From: Halobacillus_B sp963739045
GTDB lineage: Bacteria; Bacillota; Bacilli; Bacillales; Halobacillaceae
Reading direction: 5' to 3'
Length of the DNA stretch: 64,000 nt
Assembly: GCA_963739045.1 (NCBI GenBank)
Contig: CAVTYY010000004.1
Coordinates: forward strand, 310,001 to 374,000
Shown here: one piece after another, positions 1-8,354 of the stretch
Numbering within the stretch: position 1 is the first letter of the stretch
Layout of the letters: every line of letters starts with the position of its first letter
Notes under the pieces: generated by a model
Seen by the model: only the letters and a program-made list of their open reading frames with translations
What the model was told of the DNA's origin: nothing
Database searches by the model: none
Translations under genes and position numbers: made by a program

Positions 1-435
1 ACAGATAAGAAAATGGATGACAAAAGTTTAGACTATTTAAGCTCTAAAAACCTTGCTATTGTAGGCGGTACAGGAGTCGTATCCAATTCGATTGAAGATC
101 AGCTTATCGAACGTAATGGGAAAGATCAGGTGGTCCGTCTTGCAGGAAGTCAACGATATGAAACTCAACAAAAAGTACTGAATTACTTTAATGATGATAT
201 CTTTTCATCTTACGTGCTGACAGCAACAGGGGATAAATTCCCGGATGCTCTTACAGCTTCTTCTCTTGCAGTCAAGTACCATGCACCACTTGTATTGATT
301 GGTAAGGATATTGATCCTGCTACACGAACCTTTTTACAACAGTATGGAAATTCGAATGTGGTTGAAAACCTGCGTGTGATTGGCGGAGTTCTCAGTGACA
401 ACGTCGTAAAAAATGTATCAAATTATCTTAAGTAA
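1..435 (+). CDS. CWB2-repeat cell-wall protein, C-terminal part (5' cut by window edge)
   Basis: The reading frame is open to base 1, so the gene starts upstream; the ATG at 13 is only an internal Met. The visible 145 residues are the end of a cell-wall-binding repeat 2 (CWB2, PF04122) module: a valine/glycine stretch (AIVGGTGVVS), then LAGSQRYETQ and FPDALTASSLA, both hallmarks of the repeat. It is closely similar to the last 140 residues of the amidase at 50159-52396, sharing VVRLAGSQRYETQQKVLNYF exactly, so the two are paralogues. Such repeats anchor secreted proteins to an anionic wall polymer in Clostridioides difficile. The catalytic part lies outside the window, so the enzyme activity is unknown. 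It probably shares a transcript with the lipoprotein 24 bp downstream. Confidence 0.85.
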   Translation, partial: TDKKMDDKSLDYLSSKNLAIVGGTGVVSNSIEDQLIERNGKDQVVRLAGSQRYETQQKVLNYFNDDIFSSYVLTATGDKFPDALTASSLAVKYHAPLVLIGKDIDPATRTFLQQYGNSNVVENLRVIGGVLSDNVVKNVSNYLK

Positions 436-458
436 AGGGTACGGGGAGGAATAAAAAC

Positions 459-1331
459 ATGAAACAGCTATGGTTATACGGATTAATAATAATGTGTTTT
501 TTAGCTGCCTGCTCTAATAACCAGAGCGCATCTCCTGACGAGCTGGAATCATCTAAAAATCAATCGGAAGCTTCTAGCCAGGATGAAACGTCCAAACAAG
601 ATGATTCGAAGAAAAATAAAGCAAATGCTGAAGAAAAGTCAAGCGATGATAAGGATTCAAGCAAAGATACCAGCCAGGATGAATCAAAAGAAGACCAGAC
701 TTCTGAAAATGCTTCTTCAACAGATGAGGACAGCAAAGACCAGTCCAGTGAAGACAAGCAAGCAGATCAAACTGATCAGTCAAAGGACTCTGAAGCAACT
801 AAGGAAGACGTAAATAAAGGTTTCAACCAGTACCGCCCTAATGAAGGGTTAAAGAAAACTTTTATTCAAGATGAAGAATACGAACTAACGTATGATATCG
901 TTGCTGTGAATAACACTCATGTCCAGCGTATTGTGAAGTTTGGAGACATTATCACTCTCCAAATACTAAAATGGACGTCTGAAGGGGCATCGATTGTTTA
1001 CCAGGAACAGAATCCTAAAGATACTTCAAGCCAATTAACTACCTATGACCCTTATGAACCACCAGTGAAAATTGTAGATGTGAACAAAAAAGGGGAAGGT
1101 TCCAGTGAACAATGGGAAGTCATTCATACGAATGAAATGGTTAAAGTTCCTTATGATACTTTTAATCACGTCTATGTAGTAAGACAGACTTTAACTAGTG
1201 AAAGTTCAGGAAGTAAAACGGTGATAACGGATTATTATGCCAAAGGATTAGGTATGATTAAGGAAACAAGAGAAGTAAAGGGCGACAACGGGTATACGTC
1301 TATTTCAGTATTGGACCGCGTCAAAAAATAA
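459..1331 (+). CDS. Secreted lipoprotein with acidic low-complexity linker
   Basis: The 290-residue product begins with a short lipoprotein signal ending in the lipobox LAAC (Cys about residue 18), so it should be lipidated and held on the outer face of the membrane. Residues 20-125 are very rich in Ser, Asp, Glu, Lys and Gln, a flexible linker able to span the wall. The C-terminal 165 residues form a compact beta-rich domain without motifs I recognise. A good ribosome binding site (ggggagga) precedes the ATG, 24 bp after the CWB2 gene. It ends just before a strong terminator, closing the unit. Function unknown; a role in envelope maintenance is inferred from location only. Confidence 0.8.
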   Translation: MKQLWLYGLIIMCFLAACSNNQSASPDELESSKNQSEASSQDETSKQDDSKKNKANAEEKSSDDKDSSKDTSQDESKEDQTSENASSTDEDSKDQSSEDKQADQTDQSKDSEATKEDVNKGFNQYRPNEGLKKTFIQDEEYELTYDIVAVNNTHVQRIVKFGDIITLQILKWTSEGASIVYQEQNPKDTSSQLTTYDPYEPPVKIVDVNKKGEGSSEQWEVIHTNEMVKVPYDTFNHVYVVRQTLTSESSGSKTVITDYYAKGLGMIKETREVKGDNGYTSISVLDRVKK

Positions 1332-1356
1332 CATGGTTCTACAGAAATCCACAAAT

Positions 1357-1394
1357 AAACCCCTATTCCAATCTAGGAATAGGGGTTTATTTTG
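1357..1394 (+). terminator. Rho-independent terminator after lipoprotein gene
   Basis: A perfect 13-bp stem (1357-1369 with 1376-1388) with a 6-nt loop, followed by a T-rich run. It separates the CWB2/lipoprotein unit from the flippase gene and is one reason not to start the flippase at 1392. Confidence 0.85.
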
Positions 1395-1481
1395 TTGAAA
1401 TTCTCTTTTGCAATGGTGATAAATGTTATAATATTGCAGGTGGCGTATCAAAAGAATTTAGAAGTGAAAGAGGTCCTATGT

Positions 1482-2996
1482 GTGAAATCAAAATTAGGTT
1501 TAGCTAGTGCGTTATTTTTGCTTGCGACGTTACTATTAAAAATATCTGGAATGGTTCGGGATATCGTTATTGCTTATTACTTCGGGGACAGCTATGTAGC
1601 TGATGCTTATTTAGCAGCATTTATCATCCCTAATATGATTATCCTGTTTTTTACCACGGGGATGAAAAATGCTCTTGTGCCCAGTTATATAGAAGCACTT
1701 GAAAAGCAAAAAGAAAAACATCATTTAAACCACGTTTACAGTGGGACCATTGTGATTAGCTTTGTGATTTCTATTTTAGGGGCGGGTCTGGCAAAGTTCT
1801 ATGTCCCTCTTTTATTCCCCGAATTCAGACCAGAAGCAGAACATATTGCTATTTTAGTAACGATGATCTATTTTGCCGCGATCTTTTTTATTGGTATGAA
1901 TGCGGTATTGGAAGCTCAGTTTGACGCAGAAAATAAATTCTCTTTATCGATGGTCTCTCAAATGATCGTCATCTTTGGTTTGATTTTGGGAGCTGTGTTG
2001 TTTTCAAAAGAATTTGGGGTATATTCACTAGCGTATGGATACTTAGTTGGTGCGATTCTTTCTCTCTTATTTAAATTAAGTCTGTTATGGAAAAGACAGA
2101 TTCCAAAAATTAAATGGAAGCTCGACTGGCCAGAAGTAAAGGAATTCTACATTATCTTTATCCCTGTAGCTTTGACGGTTGCCGTTGGACAAATTAATTT
2201 AGCCGTAGACAATGTATTTGCTAGTTACTTTAAAGAAGGGGCTGTTACCTATGTGAACTATGCAAAGAACCTAGTTCATTTCCCCCAAGCGATCTTTGGA
2301 GTGACGATTGGTACGATTATTTTTCCAATCCTTTCTAAAGCTAATGCTAACAACGACCAGGCATTATTCAAAAAAGGTATCGAACAAGGTTTGACAACCA
2401 TGTTCTTTATTCTGCTGCCTGCTGTAGTAGGAATGATGATGCTGCTCCCGAATATTGTGGAACTCCTTTACCAGAGAGGTCAGTTTGGTCCAGAAGCTAC
2501 GAAAGCGACGAGTCAGGTGGGATTCTTATATGTAGGATCTGTCATATTTTTTAGTTTGCATAATGTGGTTAATAAAGGCTTCTATACCTTGAAAAAAGGT
2601 CATCTAATCATGATAGTCGGCGGTTTATCCATCTTATTAAACGCTGGACTCAATTATTTATTTTCTTCTTGGATCGGCTATCGAGGCATCCCATTGGCAT
2701 CCTCAGTTATGGCCCTTTTTTATGTAGGTACCTGTTTTCTTATCTTTCTAAAACTCGTAGATGGGTTGAAATTGAAGATGATAGGGATGGAATACTTAAA
2801 AATCTTTTTATCTTCTGCTGTTATGGCAGTAGTGATCCTTGGAACGCTTCACATGCTCGCTGATTGGAGCAATTTGATTCAAATTATTATGGTAGCTGTT
2901 ATAGGCTCAGTGATTTATCTAGGGTGTGTCATCCTGTTCAAGGTAGAAACCCTGAAAATTTTCACCAATCGATTTTTGAAAAGATCAAAGAGTTAA
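1482..2996 (+). CDS. murJ: MurJ/MviN-type lipid-linked oligosaccharide flippase
   Basis: This 504-residue polytopic membrane protein belongs to the MVF (MurJ/MviN) family in the MOP exporter superfamily, which flips undecaprenyl-linked sugar precursors outward. The N-terminal segment with GMVRDIVIAYYFG and ADAYLAAFIIPN, and later NNVVNKGFYTLKKG-like text, is typical. I start it at the GTG at 1482, which has AAAGAGGT 7 bases upstream; longer starts overlap the preceding terminator. It leads a polysaccharide gene cluster, so it could flip the cluster's own repeat unit rather than, or in addition to, lipid II. MVF flippases are also found inside the C. difficile PSII locus. The next gene follows after 15 bases. 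Confidence 0.85.
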   Translation: MKSKLGLASALFLLATLLLKISGMVRDIVIAYYFGDSYVADAYLAAFIIPNMIILFFTTGMKNALVPSYIEALEKQKEKHHLNHVYSGTIVISFVISILGAGLAKFYVPLLFPEFRPEAEHIAILVTMIYFAAIFFIGMNAVLEAQFDAENKFSLSMVSQMIVIFGLILGAVLFSKEFGVYSLAYGYLVGAILSLLFKLSLLWKRQIPKIKWKLDWPEVKEFYIIFIPVALTVAVGQINLAVDNVFASYFKEGAVTYVNYAKNLVHFPQAIFGVTIGTIIFPILSKANANNDQALFKKGIEQGLTTMFFILLPAVVGMMMLLPNIVELLYQRGQFGPEATKATSQVGFLYVGSVIFFSLHNVVNKGFYTLKKGHLIMIVGGLSILLNAGLNYLFSSWIGYRGIPLASSVMALFYVGTCFLIFLKLVDGLKLKMIGMEYLKIFLSSAVMAVVILGTLHMLADWSNLIQIIMVAVIGSVIYLGCVILFKVETLKIFTNRFLKRSKS

Positions 2997-3011
2997 GGAG
3001 GTCCCTATTTA

Positions 3012-3896
3012 ATGAATGTAAAAAAAGTATTAATGTCTGCTGGTGAACCCATTATTAATCCGGTTACAAAGGCAGTGCTTAAAAAGCATTATCAGTCTAA
3101 TATAAATTTAACTTCTCCTGGTGATTATAAAAAAGTACTTATTTTTGCTCCTCACATGGATGATGAAACTATTGGAGTGGGGGGGACGATAAGGCGTCAT
3201 ATTGAGGAAGGTGCAGAGGTTCACTGTGTTTTCAGTACGGACGGTTCAAGCAGTGAGAGTCAATTATCTAAACAGGAACTGAGTCTTATGAGGAAACAGG
3301 AAATGGAAAAAGTGAACAAAATACTAGGAATGAAAGCCATTCATTATATGGATTTACCTGATGGGAAAGTAGAAAGTAATGAAGAATCTCAACAGAAATT
3401 ATTAGCCCTTCTGGGAGATATAAATCCAGATTTAATTTATTGCACGCCATTTGTAGATGCCCATCCTGATCATATTGGTACAGCGGCAATCTTGTGTGAC
3501 TCCCTGAAAAAATGGAAAAAAAATGAAGTAACATTACGTTTGTATGAAATCAATTGCCCAATTCCTCCTGATGAAATAAACTGTGTAATAGATATTTCGT
3601 CTACATTCGACACAAAAAAGAAGGCCATTGATATATTTGCTTCTCAAGCGATAGCCTTTGATGGTTTTCTGGAATTGAATCGGTTAAAGACAAATCTCGT
3701 AAAAGAAAAATGCCAAGCAGCCGAAGTATTTATTGAATTATCCCGGTCCGAGTTCATCGATCAGTTTGATGCTTTACGCACGAAGAATTATCCCTACCAT
3801 CGTTTATTTAAACAAGCTAACCGGACAGTAACACTTTTATGGGCGGTTTATAAGAATCACCCACAGAAAAAGAAAATTTACAAGGAAAGACTGTGA
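3012..3896 (+). CDS. PIG-L/LmbE family zinc deacetylase
   Basis: The 294-residue product has the two PIG-L signatures: APHMDDE at about residues 46-52 (the zinc-binding and catalytic HxDDE) and DAHPDH at about 149-154. The family removes acetyl groups from N-acetylglucosamine-type sugars on lipids or small molecules. No signal peptide or membrane span is evident, so it acts in the cytoplasm, presumably on a glycan precursor made by the surrounding cluster. A strong AAGGAGGT lies 9 bases before the ATG. The substrate cannot be read from the sequence. Confidence 0.85.
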   Translation: MNVKKVLMSAGEPIINPVTKAVLKKHYQSNINLTSPGDYKKVLIFAPHMDDETIGVGGTIRRHIEEGAEVHCVFSTDGSSSESQLSKQELSLMRKQEMEKVNKILGMKAIHYMDLPDGKVESNEESQQKLLALLGDINPDLIYCTPFVDAHPDHIGTAAILCDSLKKWKKNEVTLRLYEINCPIPPDEINCVIDISSTFDTKKKAIDIFASQAIAFDGFLELNRLKTNLVKEKCQAAEVFIELSRSEFIDQFDALRTKNYPYHRLFKQANRTVTLLWAVYKNHPQKKKIYKERL

Positions 3897-3968
3897 AGTC
3901 GAAACCTATGTTATATAGAAACAAGAAATATGCTAACTTTGTAAAAGTATAATGGAGGAATCTAGATT

Positions 3969-5309
3969 ATGTTAATGGGGAGAAACACAAGCCAATTTAT
4001 GAAATGGGTGGAAGCTTACTTCATTTTATATATTTTATTACAGCCGGTCCTGGATCTGACTGCATTCCTGGGACTGCCGCTTTCTGAGCCTATCCGGATC
4101 CTTTCCATGATCTTAGGTGGGGTATATATTGGATTAACGAAAAATGCAAAAGCTAAAAAGTACGCCATTGGTTATATAGTTGCTTTAGCTATTATTATGC
4201 TCGCTGGGTTTATCAACAATGTGATATTTAAAGATCCTTTCTCATTATCCATAGAACTGGTTTATATATTTAAAACGGTTTACTTTATTATGATGTTGAT
4301 TACTTATTACTTCGTGTTCAGATCACTCAGCAGACAAACTAACTGGCAGTATGCGGTGCAAAAGTATGTGTTTGTAAGCATGTCGATTATAGGCGTAGTG
4401 ATGGTTCTGGCTTCCCTTACTGACACTGGAAAAAGCAGTTATGAAGCATTAGCCAAGGAAGGAAATTCAGGCTGGTTCTTTTCTGCGAATGAACTAAGTG
4501 CCATTCTCGGTATGGGCTTTGCCATAATGATTTTATATTTTATGCAGAAGTCGTATATAAAGAAAAAACTCCTCTTCATTCCTTTGATTCTGAGTGCGAT
4601 ATGGGGAATTCTTACGGTTGGAACAAAAGTTGGATTAGGCTCGCTACTGTTAAGTTTAGGAGTTGCCAGTCTAATAGCCTTCTTTGATGCTTGGAAGAAA
4701 AAGCAGTGGCTGAATGCCATTTTGCTGCCTCTGTTACTCATCGTTACCATAGCAGCGGTTCCAAGTACGGCTATCGGAAATAACCTTGGATTCGCTATTT
4801 CACAGGTTCAGAAGATAGGTCAAAACGATGACGTACCATCAGAGGAAGGCGGCATAGAGACTTCTCCTAACCGTGCTGATCAGGGAAAAGTACTGCTCAG
4901 TGGAAGGAATGACTTTTTAAAAAACGTAGAGGGTCAATATGAAAGAGCCAATGTGTCTCAGAAGGTATTAGGTATGGGACGTGGCGGGAATTATGAGGAA
5001 ACCCCTAAATTGATAGAGATGGATTTCATTGATTGGTTCTTTAACTTTGGATTACTTGGATTTTTGATCTTAATCATTCCAATTTTATATTTCTCTGTTT
5101 CTATTCTAAAGCACCTGATCGTTTCAAGATTTAAAACATTTAATTCCGAAACAATATTAGTGGGATTATCTGTCGGCTTAGGACTGGGTACTGCCTTCAT
5201 GGCAGGTCACGTCCTTTCTTCTCCTGCATCGGGAATTTATTTAGCTATATTGCTTGCTTATTTATATCGATTAACGAAACCTGAAAAAAATTTAAAGCAT
5301 GTATCATAA
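3969..5309 (+). CDS. O-antigen ligase/Wzy-like polytopic membrane protein
   Basis: The 446-residue product is almost entirely hydrophobic, with roughly ten to twelve membrane segments and one large external loop near residues 270-340. That loop contains LSGRNDFLKN and is followed by MGRGGNY-like text. This layout is that of the O-antigen ligase/Wzy polymerase (PF04932-like) superfamily, which joins or transfers lipid-linked repeat units outside the membrane. Its place between the flippase and the glycosyltransferases supports a polymerase or ligase role for the locus polymer. Sequence in this family is poorly conserved, so the call rests on topology and context. The ATG has GGAGGA 10 bases upstream. 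Confidence 0.7.
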   Translation: MLMGRNTSQFMKWVEAYFILYILLQPVLDLTAFLGLPLSEPIRILSMILGGVYIGLTKNAKAKKYAIGYIVALAIIMLAGFINNVIFKDPFSLSIELVYIFKTVYFIMMLITYYFVFRSLSRQTNWQYAVQKYVFVSMSIIGVVMVLASLTDTGKSSYEALAKEGNSGWFFSANELSAILGMGFAIMILYFMQKSYIKKKLLFIPLILSAIWGILTVGTKVGLGSLLLSLGVASLIAFFDAWKKKQWLNAILLPLLLIVTIAAVPSTAIGNNLGFAISQVQKIGQNDDVPSEEGGIETSPNRADQGKVLLSGRNDFLKNVEGQYERANVSQKVLGMGRGGNYEETPKLIEMDFIDWFFNFGLLGFLILIIPILYFSVSILKHLIVSRFKTFNSETILVGLSVGLGLGTAFMAGHVLSSPASGIYLAILLAYLYRLTKPEKNLKHVS

Positions 5310-5330
5310 CAACTCAATTGGTGGGATTGG

Positions 5331-6431
5331 ATGAGTAGAAGAGTACTGGTCATAACGAATATGTATCCTGGACGGATTAGCCAAACCTTTGGAATATTTG
5401 TCAAAAATCAAGTGGAAGCACTGAGAAGAAAAGGACTGAATATCGACATAGCTGCGGTCAAGGACCCTCGTATGGGAAAAAAGAATGTTCTAAGAAAGTA
5501 TCTCAAGTGGATGCTCCGAATTCTATCGGTACTGCTGTTGAAAGGGAAAACATACAATCTCGTTCATGTGCATTACGTTTTCCCAAGCGGTATGTTCGGC
5601 TTATGGTTTAAGAAGCTGTTCGGGACGAAGCTGGTGGTTACCGCTCATGGCGGGGATATCGATAAGATGCCCAAAAAGAGCCCGTTTATTTATAAACAAA
5701 CGAAGAGCGTTCTGCTGCAGGCAGATCACGTCATTGCTGTAGGAGAAGCGCTCCGGGAAGAAATGATCCAGGAGTTTGGAGTGAATCCTTCGAAAATCAG
5801 CTTGATGAGTATGGGAGTGAATCGAGAAATCTTTGCCTCTGTCCCTCAGGCGGAAGCGAAGGAGAAATTAGGGCTATCCCAAGATAAGCAGCAGCTCCTC
5901 TTTGTGGGGAATATTATTGAAGCTAAAGGAATGCTTGAGCTTCTTTCTGCTTACAAGCAGGCAAAGCAGAACATTGAGACGCTGGAATTGCATTTAGTGG
6001 GCAGTCCGAAGCAGGAAGCATTTCTAAATCAAATGAAAGAAATCATTGAACGAGAGAATATGAAGGATGTTTATTTTCAAGGAGGCAAGCCTCAGCAAGA
6101 GGTTGCTTTATGGATGTCTGCCGCTGATGCCTTTGTTCTGCCTTCTCATATTGAAGGATTCGGCCTGGTAGCGGTAGAGGCCATGTCTTGTCACACACCG
6201 GTCATTGGTACAGATGTAGGCGGGTTATCCTATTTACTTCAGAATGACCACGGATTTCTAGTTCATCCTAAAGATGCAGGCTCCCTTGCAGAAGGTATAG
6301 AAAAAGTCATTCAAGATAAGAATCTGCAGCAACTGTTGATCAACAATGGAGAGAAGAGAGCCCGTGAGAATGATCAGGAAGTATTAGTAGATCGGCTTCA
6401 GGAGATTTATCAGAAGATCGGAGCGAATTAA
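5331..6431 (+). CDS. GT4-family glycosyltransferase (TuaC/Cps-like)
   Basis: A 366-residue GT-B fold glycosyltransferase. The N-terminal half has VITNMYPGRISQTFGIFV and HVHYVFPSG, typical acceptor-domain text of wall-polymer GT4 enzymes such as TuaC. The C-terminal half has the nucleotide-sugar motif HIEGFGLVAVEAMSC (about residue 272), the E-x7-E signature of a retaining enzyme. It is cytoplasmic and likely adds one sugar of the repeat unit. Its stop codon directly abuts the ATG of the next gene, indicating translational coupling in one operon. Confidence 0.85.
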   Translation: MSRRVLVITNMYPGRISQTFGIFVKNQVEALRRKGLNIDIAAVKDPRMGKKNVLRKYLKWMLRILSVLLLKGKTYNLVHVHYVFPSGMFGLWFKKLFGTKLVVTAHGGDIDKMPKKSPFIYKQTKSVLLQADHVIAVGEALREEMIQEFGVNPSKISLMSMGVNREIFASVPQAEAKEKLGLSQDKQQLLFVGNIIEAKGMLELLSAYKQAKQNIETLELHLVGSPKQEAFLNQMKEIIERENMKDVYFQGGKPQQEVALWMSAADAFVLPSHIEGFGLVAVEAMSCHTPVIGTDVGGLSYLLQNDHGFLVHPKDAGSLAEGIEKVIQDKNLQQLLINNGEKRARENDQEVLVDRLQEIYQKIGAN

Positions 6432-6902
6432 ATGAAGAAAAAAAAGTTATTGCTGATTTCCTCCATCGGGGGTCATCTCACCCAACTACTCCAGCTGGAA
6501 CCGTTATTTAAGAAGTATGATTACCATTTAGTAACGGAGAAATCTGAGATCACCCGGAAGCTTAAAGACAAATATCCCGTTTCCTTCTTAGTGTACGGGG
6601 CAAGGAACTACCCATTTCGTTATATCTTTAAGTTTTCTTACAATATAATTAAATCACTGTTCATTTTCTTAAGAGAACGGCCTGATGTTATTATTACCAC
6701 AGGCGTGCATACTTCTGTGCCTATGTGCTACATTGCTAAGCTCTTTAGAAAAAAAGTGATATTCATTGAAAGCTTTGCGAAGTCTTCCAGTCCGACACTT
6801 GCCGGCCGCATGGTTTACCCGATTGCTGATTTGTTTATCGTTCAATGGGAATCCATGAAAGAGATTTATCCTAAAGCTGTTTATGGGGGGTCTATCTATT
6901 GA
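6432..6902 (+). CDS. PssD/Alg14-like glycosyltransferase subunit
   Basis: A 156-residue protein like Alg14/PssD/Cps14F, the membrane-binding partner of a split GT-B glycosyltransferase. It begins LLISSIGGHLTQLLQLEPL, the usual glycine/histidine signature, and later has RPDVIITTGVHTSVPMCY and FIESFAKSS. A hydrophobic stretch near residue 60 may attach it to the membrane. It lacks the nucleotide-sugar half, which is supplied by the next gene, overlapping by the TTGA at 6899-6902. Together they should form one enzyme. Confidence 0.85.
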   Translation: MKKKKLLLISSIGGHLTQLLQLEPLFKKYDYHLVTEKSEITRKLKDKYPVSFLVYGARNYPFRYIFKFSYNIIKSLFIFLRERPDVIITTGVHTSVPMCYIAKLFRKKVIFIESFAKSSSPTLAGRMVYPIADLFIVQWESMKEIYPKAVYGGSIY

Positions 6903-7378
6903 TTTTCGTAGTATTAGGAACTCATGAGCTGCCTTTCACTCGTTTGCTTGAGGAAGTAGAAGAGCTGAAAAAAACGGGGGTCATCGAAGACGAGATTATT
7001 GTGCAAAGCGGAAATACGAAGTACCAAAGTGACTCGATGACACTAAAGCCATTTGTGAGCTATGAAGAAATGGACGACTTGTTTGACCGTGCGCGGTTAA
7101 TCATTACGCACGCGGGAACAGGATCTGTGACCACCGGCTTGAAAAAAGGCAAAAGAGTGATTGCAGTTGCCCGTTTGAAAAAGCACGGAGAACATAATGA
7201 TGATCATCAACTTGAACTGGTGGAAGTGTTCTTAAAGCAAGGACATATTCTCTCTTGGAATGAAGGAGAGAGCCTGGCGGAGGTCATATCGCAAAGCGAT
7301 ACGTTCGATCCGCTGCCCTTTCAATCCGGAAAGCAAAAAATGTTTTCCATTATTGAGGATTTTATAAATGAATCATAA
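6899..7378 (+). CDS. PssE/Alg13-like glycosyltransferase catalytic subunit
   Basis: The 159-residue product is the partner of the preceding PssD-like protein: an Alg13/PssE C-terminal GT-B domain (GT28 type) that binds the UDP-sugar. Visible signatures are IFVVLGTHELPFTRLL at the N-terminus and LIITHAGTGSVTTGLKKGK with KHGEHNDDHQ in the middle. Translation starts at a TTG inside the stop of the upstream gene (4-base overlap), a strong sign of coupled, equimolar expression. The pair probably adds a GlcNAc-, glucose- or galactose-type sugar; which one is not visible. Confidence 0.85.
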   Translation: MIFVVLGTHELPFTRLLEEVEELKKTGVIEDEIIVQSGNTKYQSDSMTLKPFVSYEEMDDLFDRARLIITHAGTGSVTTGLKKGKRVIAVARLKKHGEHNDDHQLELVEVFLKQGHILSWNEGESLAEVISQSDTFDPLPFQSGKQKMFSIIEDFINES

Positions 7379-7455
7379 GGATTTCATAGTAGTTTACTAG
7401 GTTTTTAATGCGTAAGTGTGATAAACTGTAACCAATTATTGAAGGAGCGGGTTAG

Positions 7456-8340
7456 ATGAAGGTACGTAAGGCAATTATCCCGGCAGCGGGACTCGGCACA
7501 CGGTTTTTACCGGCCACGAAGGCACAGCCTAAAGAAATGCTGCCGATTGTAGATAAACCAACGATTCAGTATATCGTCGAAGAAGCAGTGGCATCAGGAA
7601 TTGAAGATATTATTATTGTGTCCGGCCGCGGCAAGCGGGCGATTGAAGACCATTTTGATAAATCTTATGAGCTGGAAGAAAAGCTTTATGAAAAAGGAAA
7701 GCATGAATTGTTAGAGCAGGTACAGGACATTTCCGGTCTTGCTAACATTCACTACATTCGCCAGAAGGAACAGAAAGGTCTTGGTCATGCGATCTCCTGT
7801 GCGAGCCGATTCATCGGTAATGAGCCGTTTGCGATCCTCTTAGGAGACGATATCGTCGAAGCGGACAAGCCCTGCCTGCAGCAGCTGATGGAAGTATATG
7901 AAGAAACTGAAGCTTCTGTCGTAGGTGTTCAAGAAGTGGATGAAGACTCTGTTTCTAAGTATGGAGTAGTAACCCCGGGAGCCGGTGAGGATTTAACGAA
8001 TGACACCATAGAAATTGTCGATCTCGTTGAAAAACCGAACAAAGAAGATGCGCCTTCCCGCATGGCCATTATGGGGCGTTATGTACTTCGTCCGGAAATT
8101 TTCGAAATACTGGAAACCCTTGCGCCAGGTAAAGGGGACGAAATTCAGCTGACTGACGCGATTAAGCAGCTCAATCAGCGCCAGAAAGTAGTGGCTTATA
8201 ACTTTAAAGGCAGACGCTATGATATTGGGAATAAACTGGGTTTTATTGATGCTACCATTGATTTCGCCTTAAATCGTGATGATTTGAAGGAAGATGTTCG
8301 TCAGTTATTATTAAGTAAGCTTGACCAATTAAATCGGTAA
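7456..8340 (+). CDS. gtaB: UTP-glucose-1-phosphate uridylyltransferase
   Basis: The 294-residue enzyme makes UDP-glucose from UTP and glucose-1-phosphate. The family motif GLGTRFLPATKAQPKEMLP at about residues 12-30 binds nucleotide, and LLGDDIV and VEKPNKEDAPS are in the expected places. Length equals B. subtilis GtaB/YngB. A ribosome binding site GAAGGAG precedes the ATG. The 77-bp gap from the PssE gene may hold its own promoter, but I saw no convincing pair of boxes. UDP-glucose feeds the dehydrogenase next door and glycolipid or teichoic acid glucosylation. Confidence 0.93.
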   Translation: MKVRKAIIPAAGLGTRFLPATKAQPKEMLPIVDKPTIQYIVEEAVASGIEDIIIVSGRGKRAIEDHFDKSYELEEKLYEKGKHELLEQVQDISGLANIHYIRQKEQKGLGHAISCASRFIGNEPFAILLGDDIVEADKPCLQQLMEVYEETEASVVGVQEVDEDSVSKYGVVTPGAGEDLTNDTIEIVDLVEKPNKEDAPSRMAIMGRYVLRPEIFEILETLAPGKGDEIQLTDAIKQLNQRQKVVAYNFKGRRYDIGNKLGFIDATIDFALNRDDLKEDVRQLLLSKLDQLNR

Positions 8341-8354
8341 AGTTAGGTGATTGT

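Noticed and set aside
560..813. Alternative frames within the lipoprotein linker
   Set aside because: Caused by the biased GAT/AAG/TCA codon use; the lipobox frame is clearly the gene.
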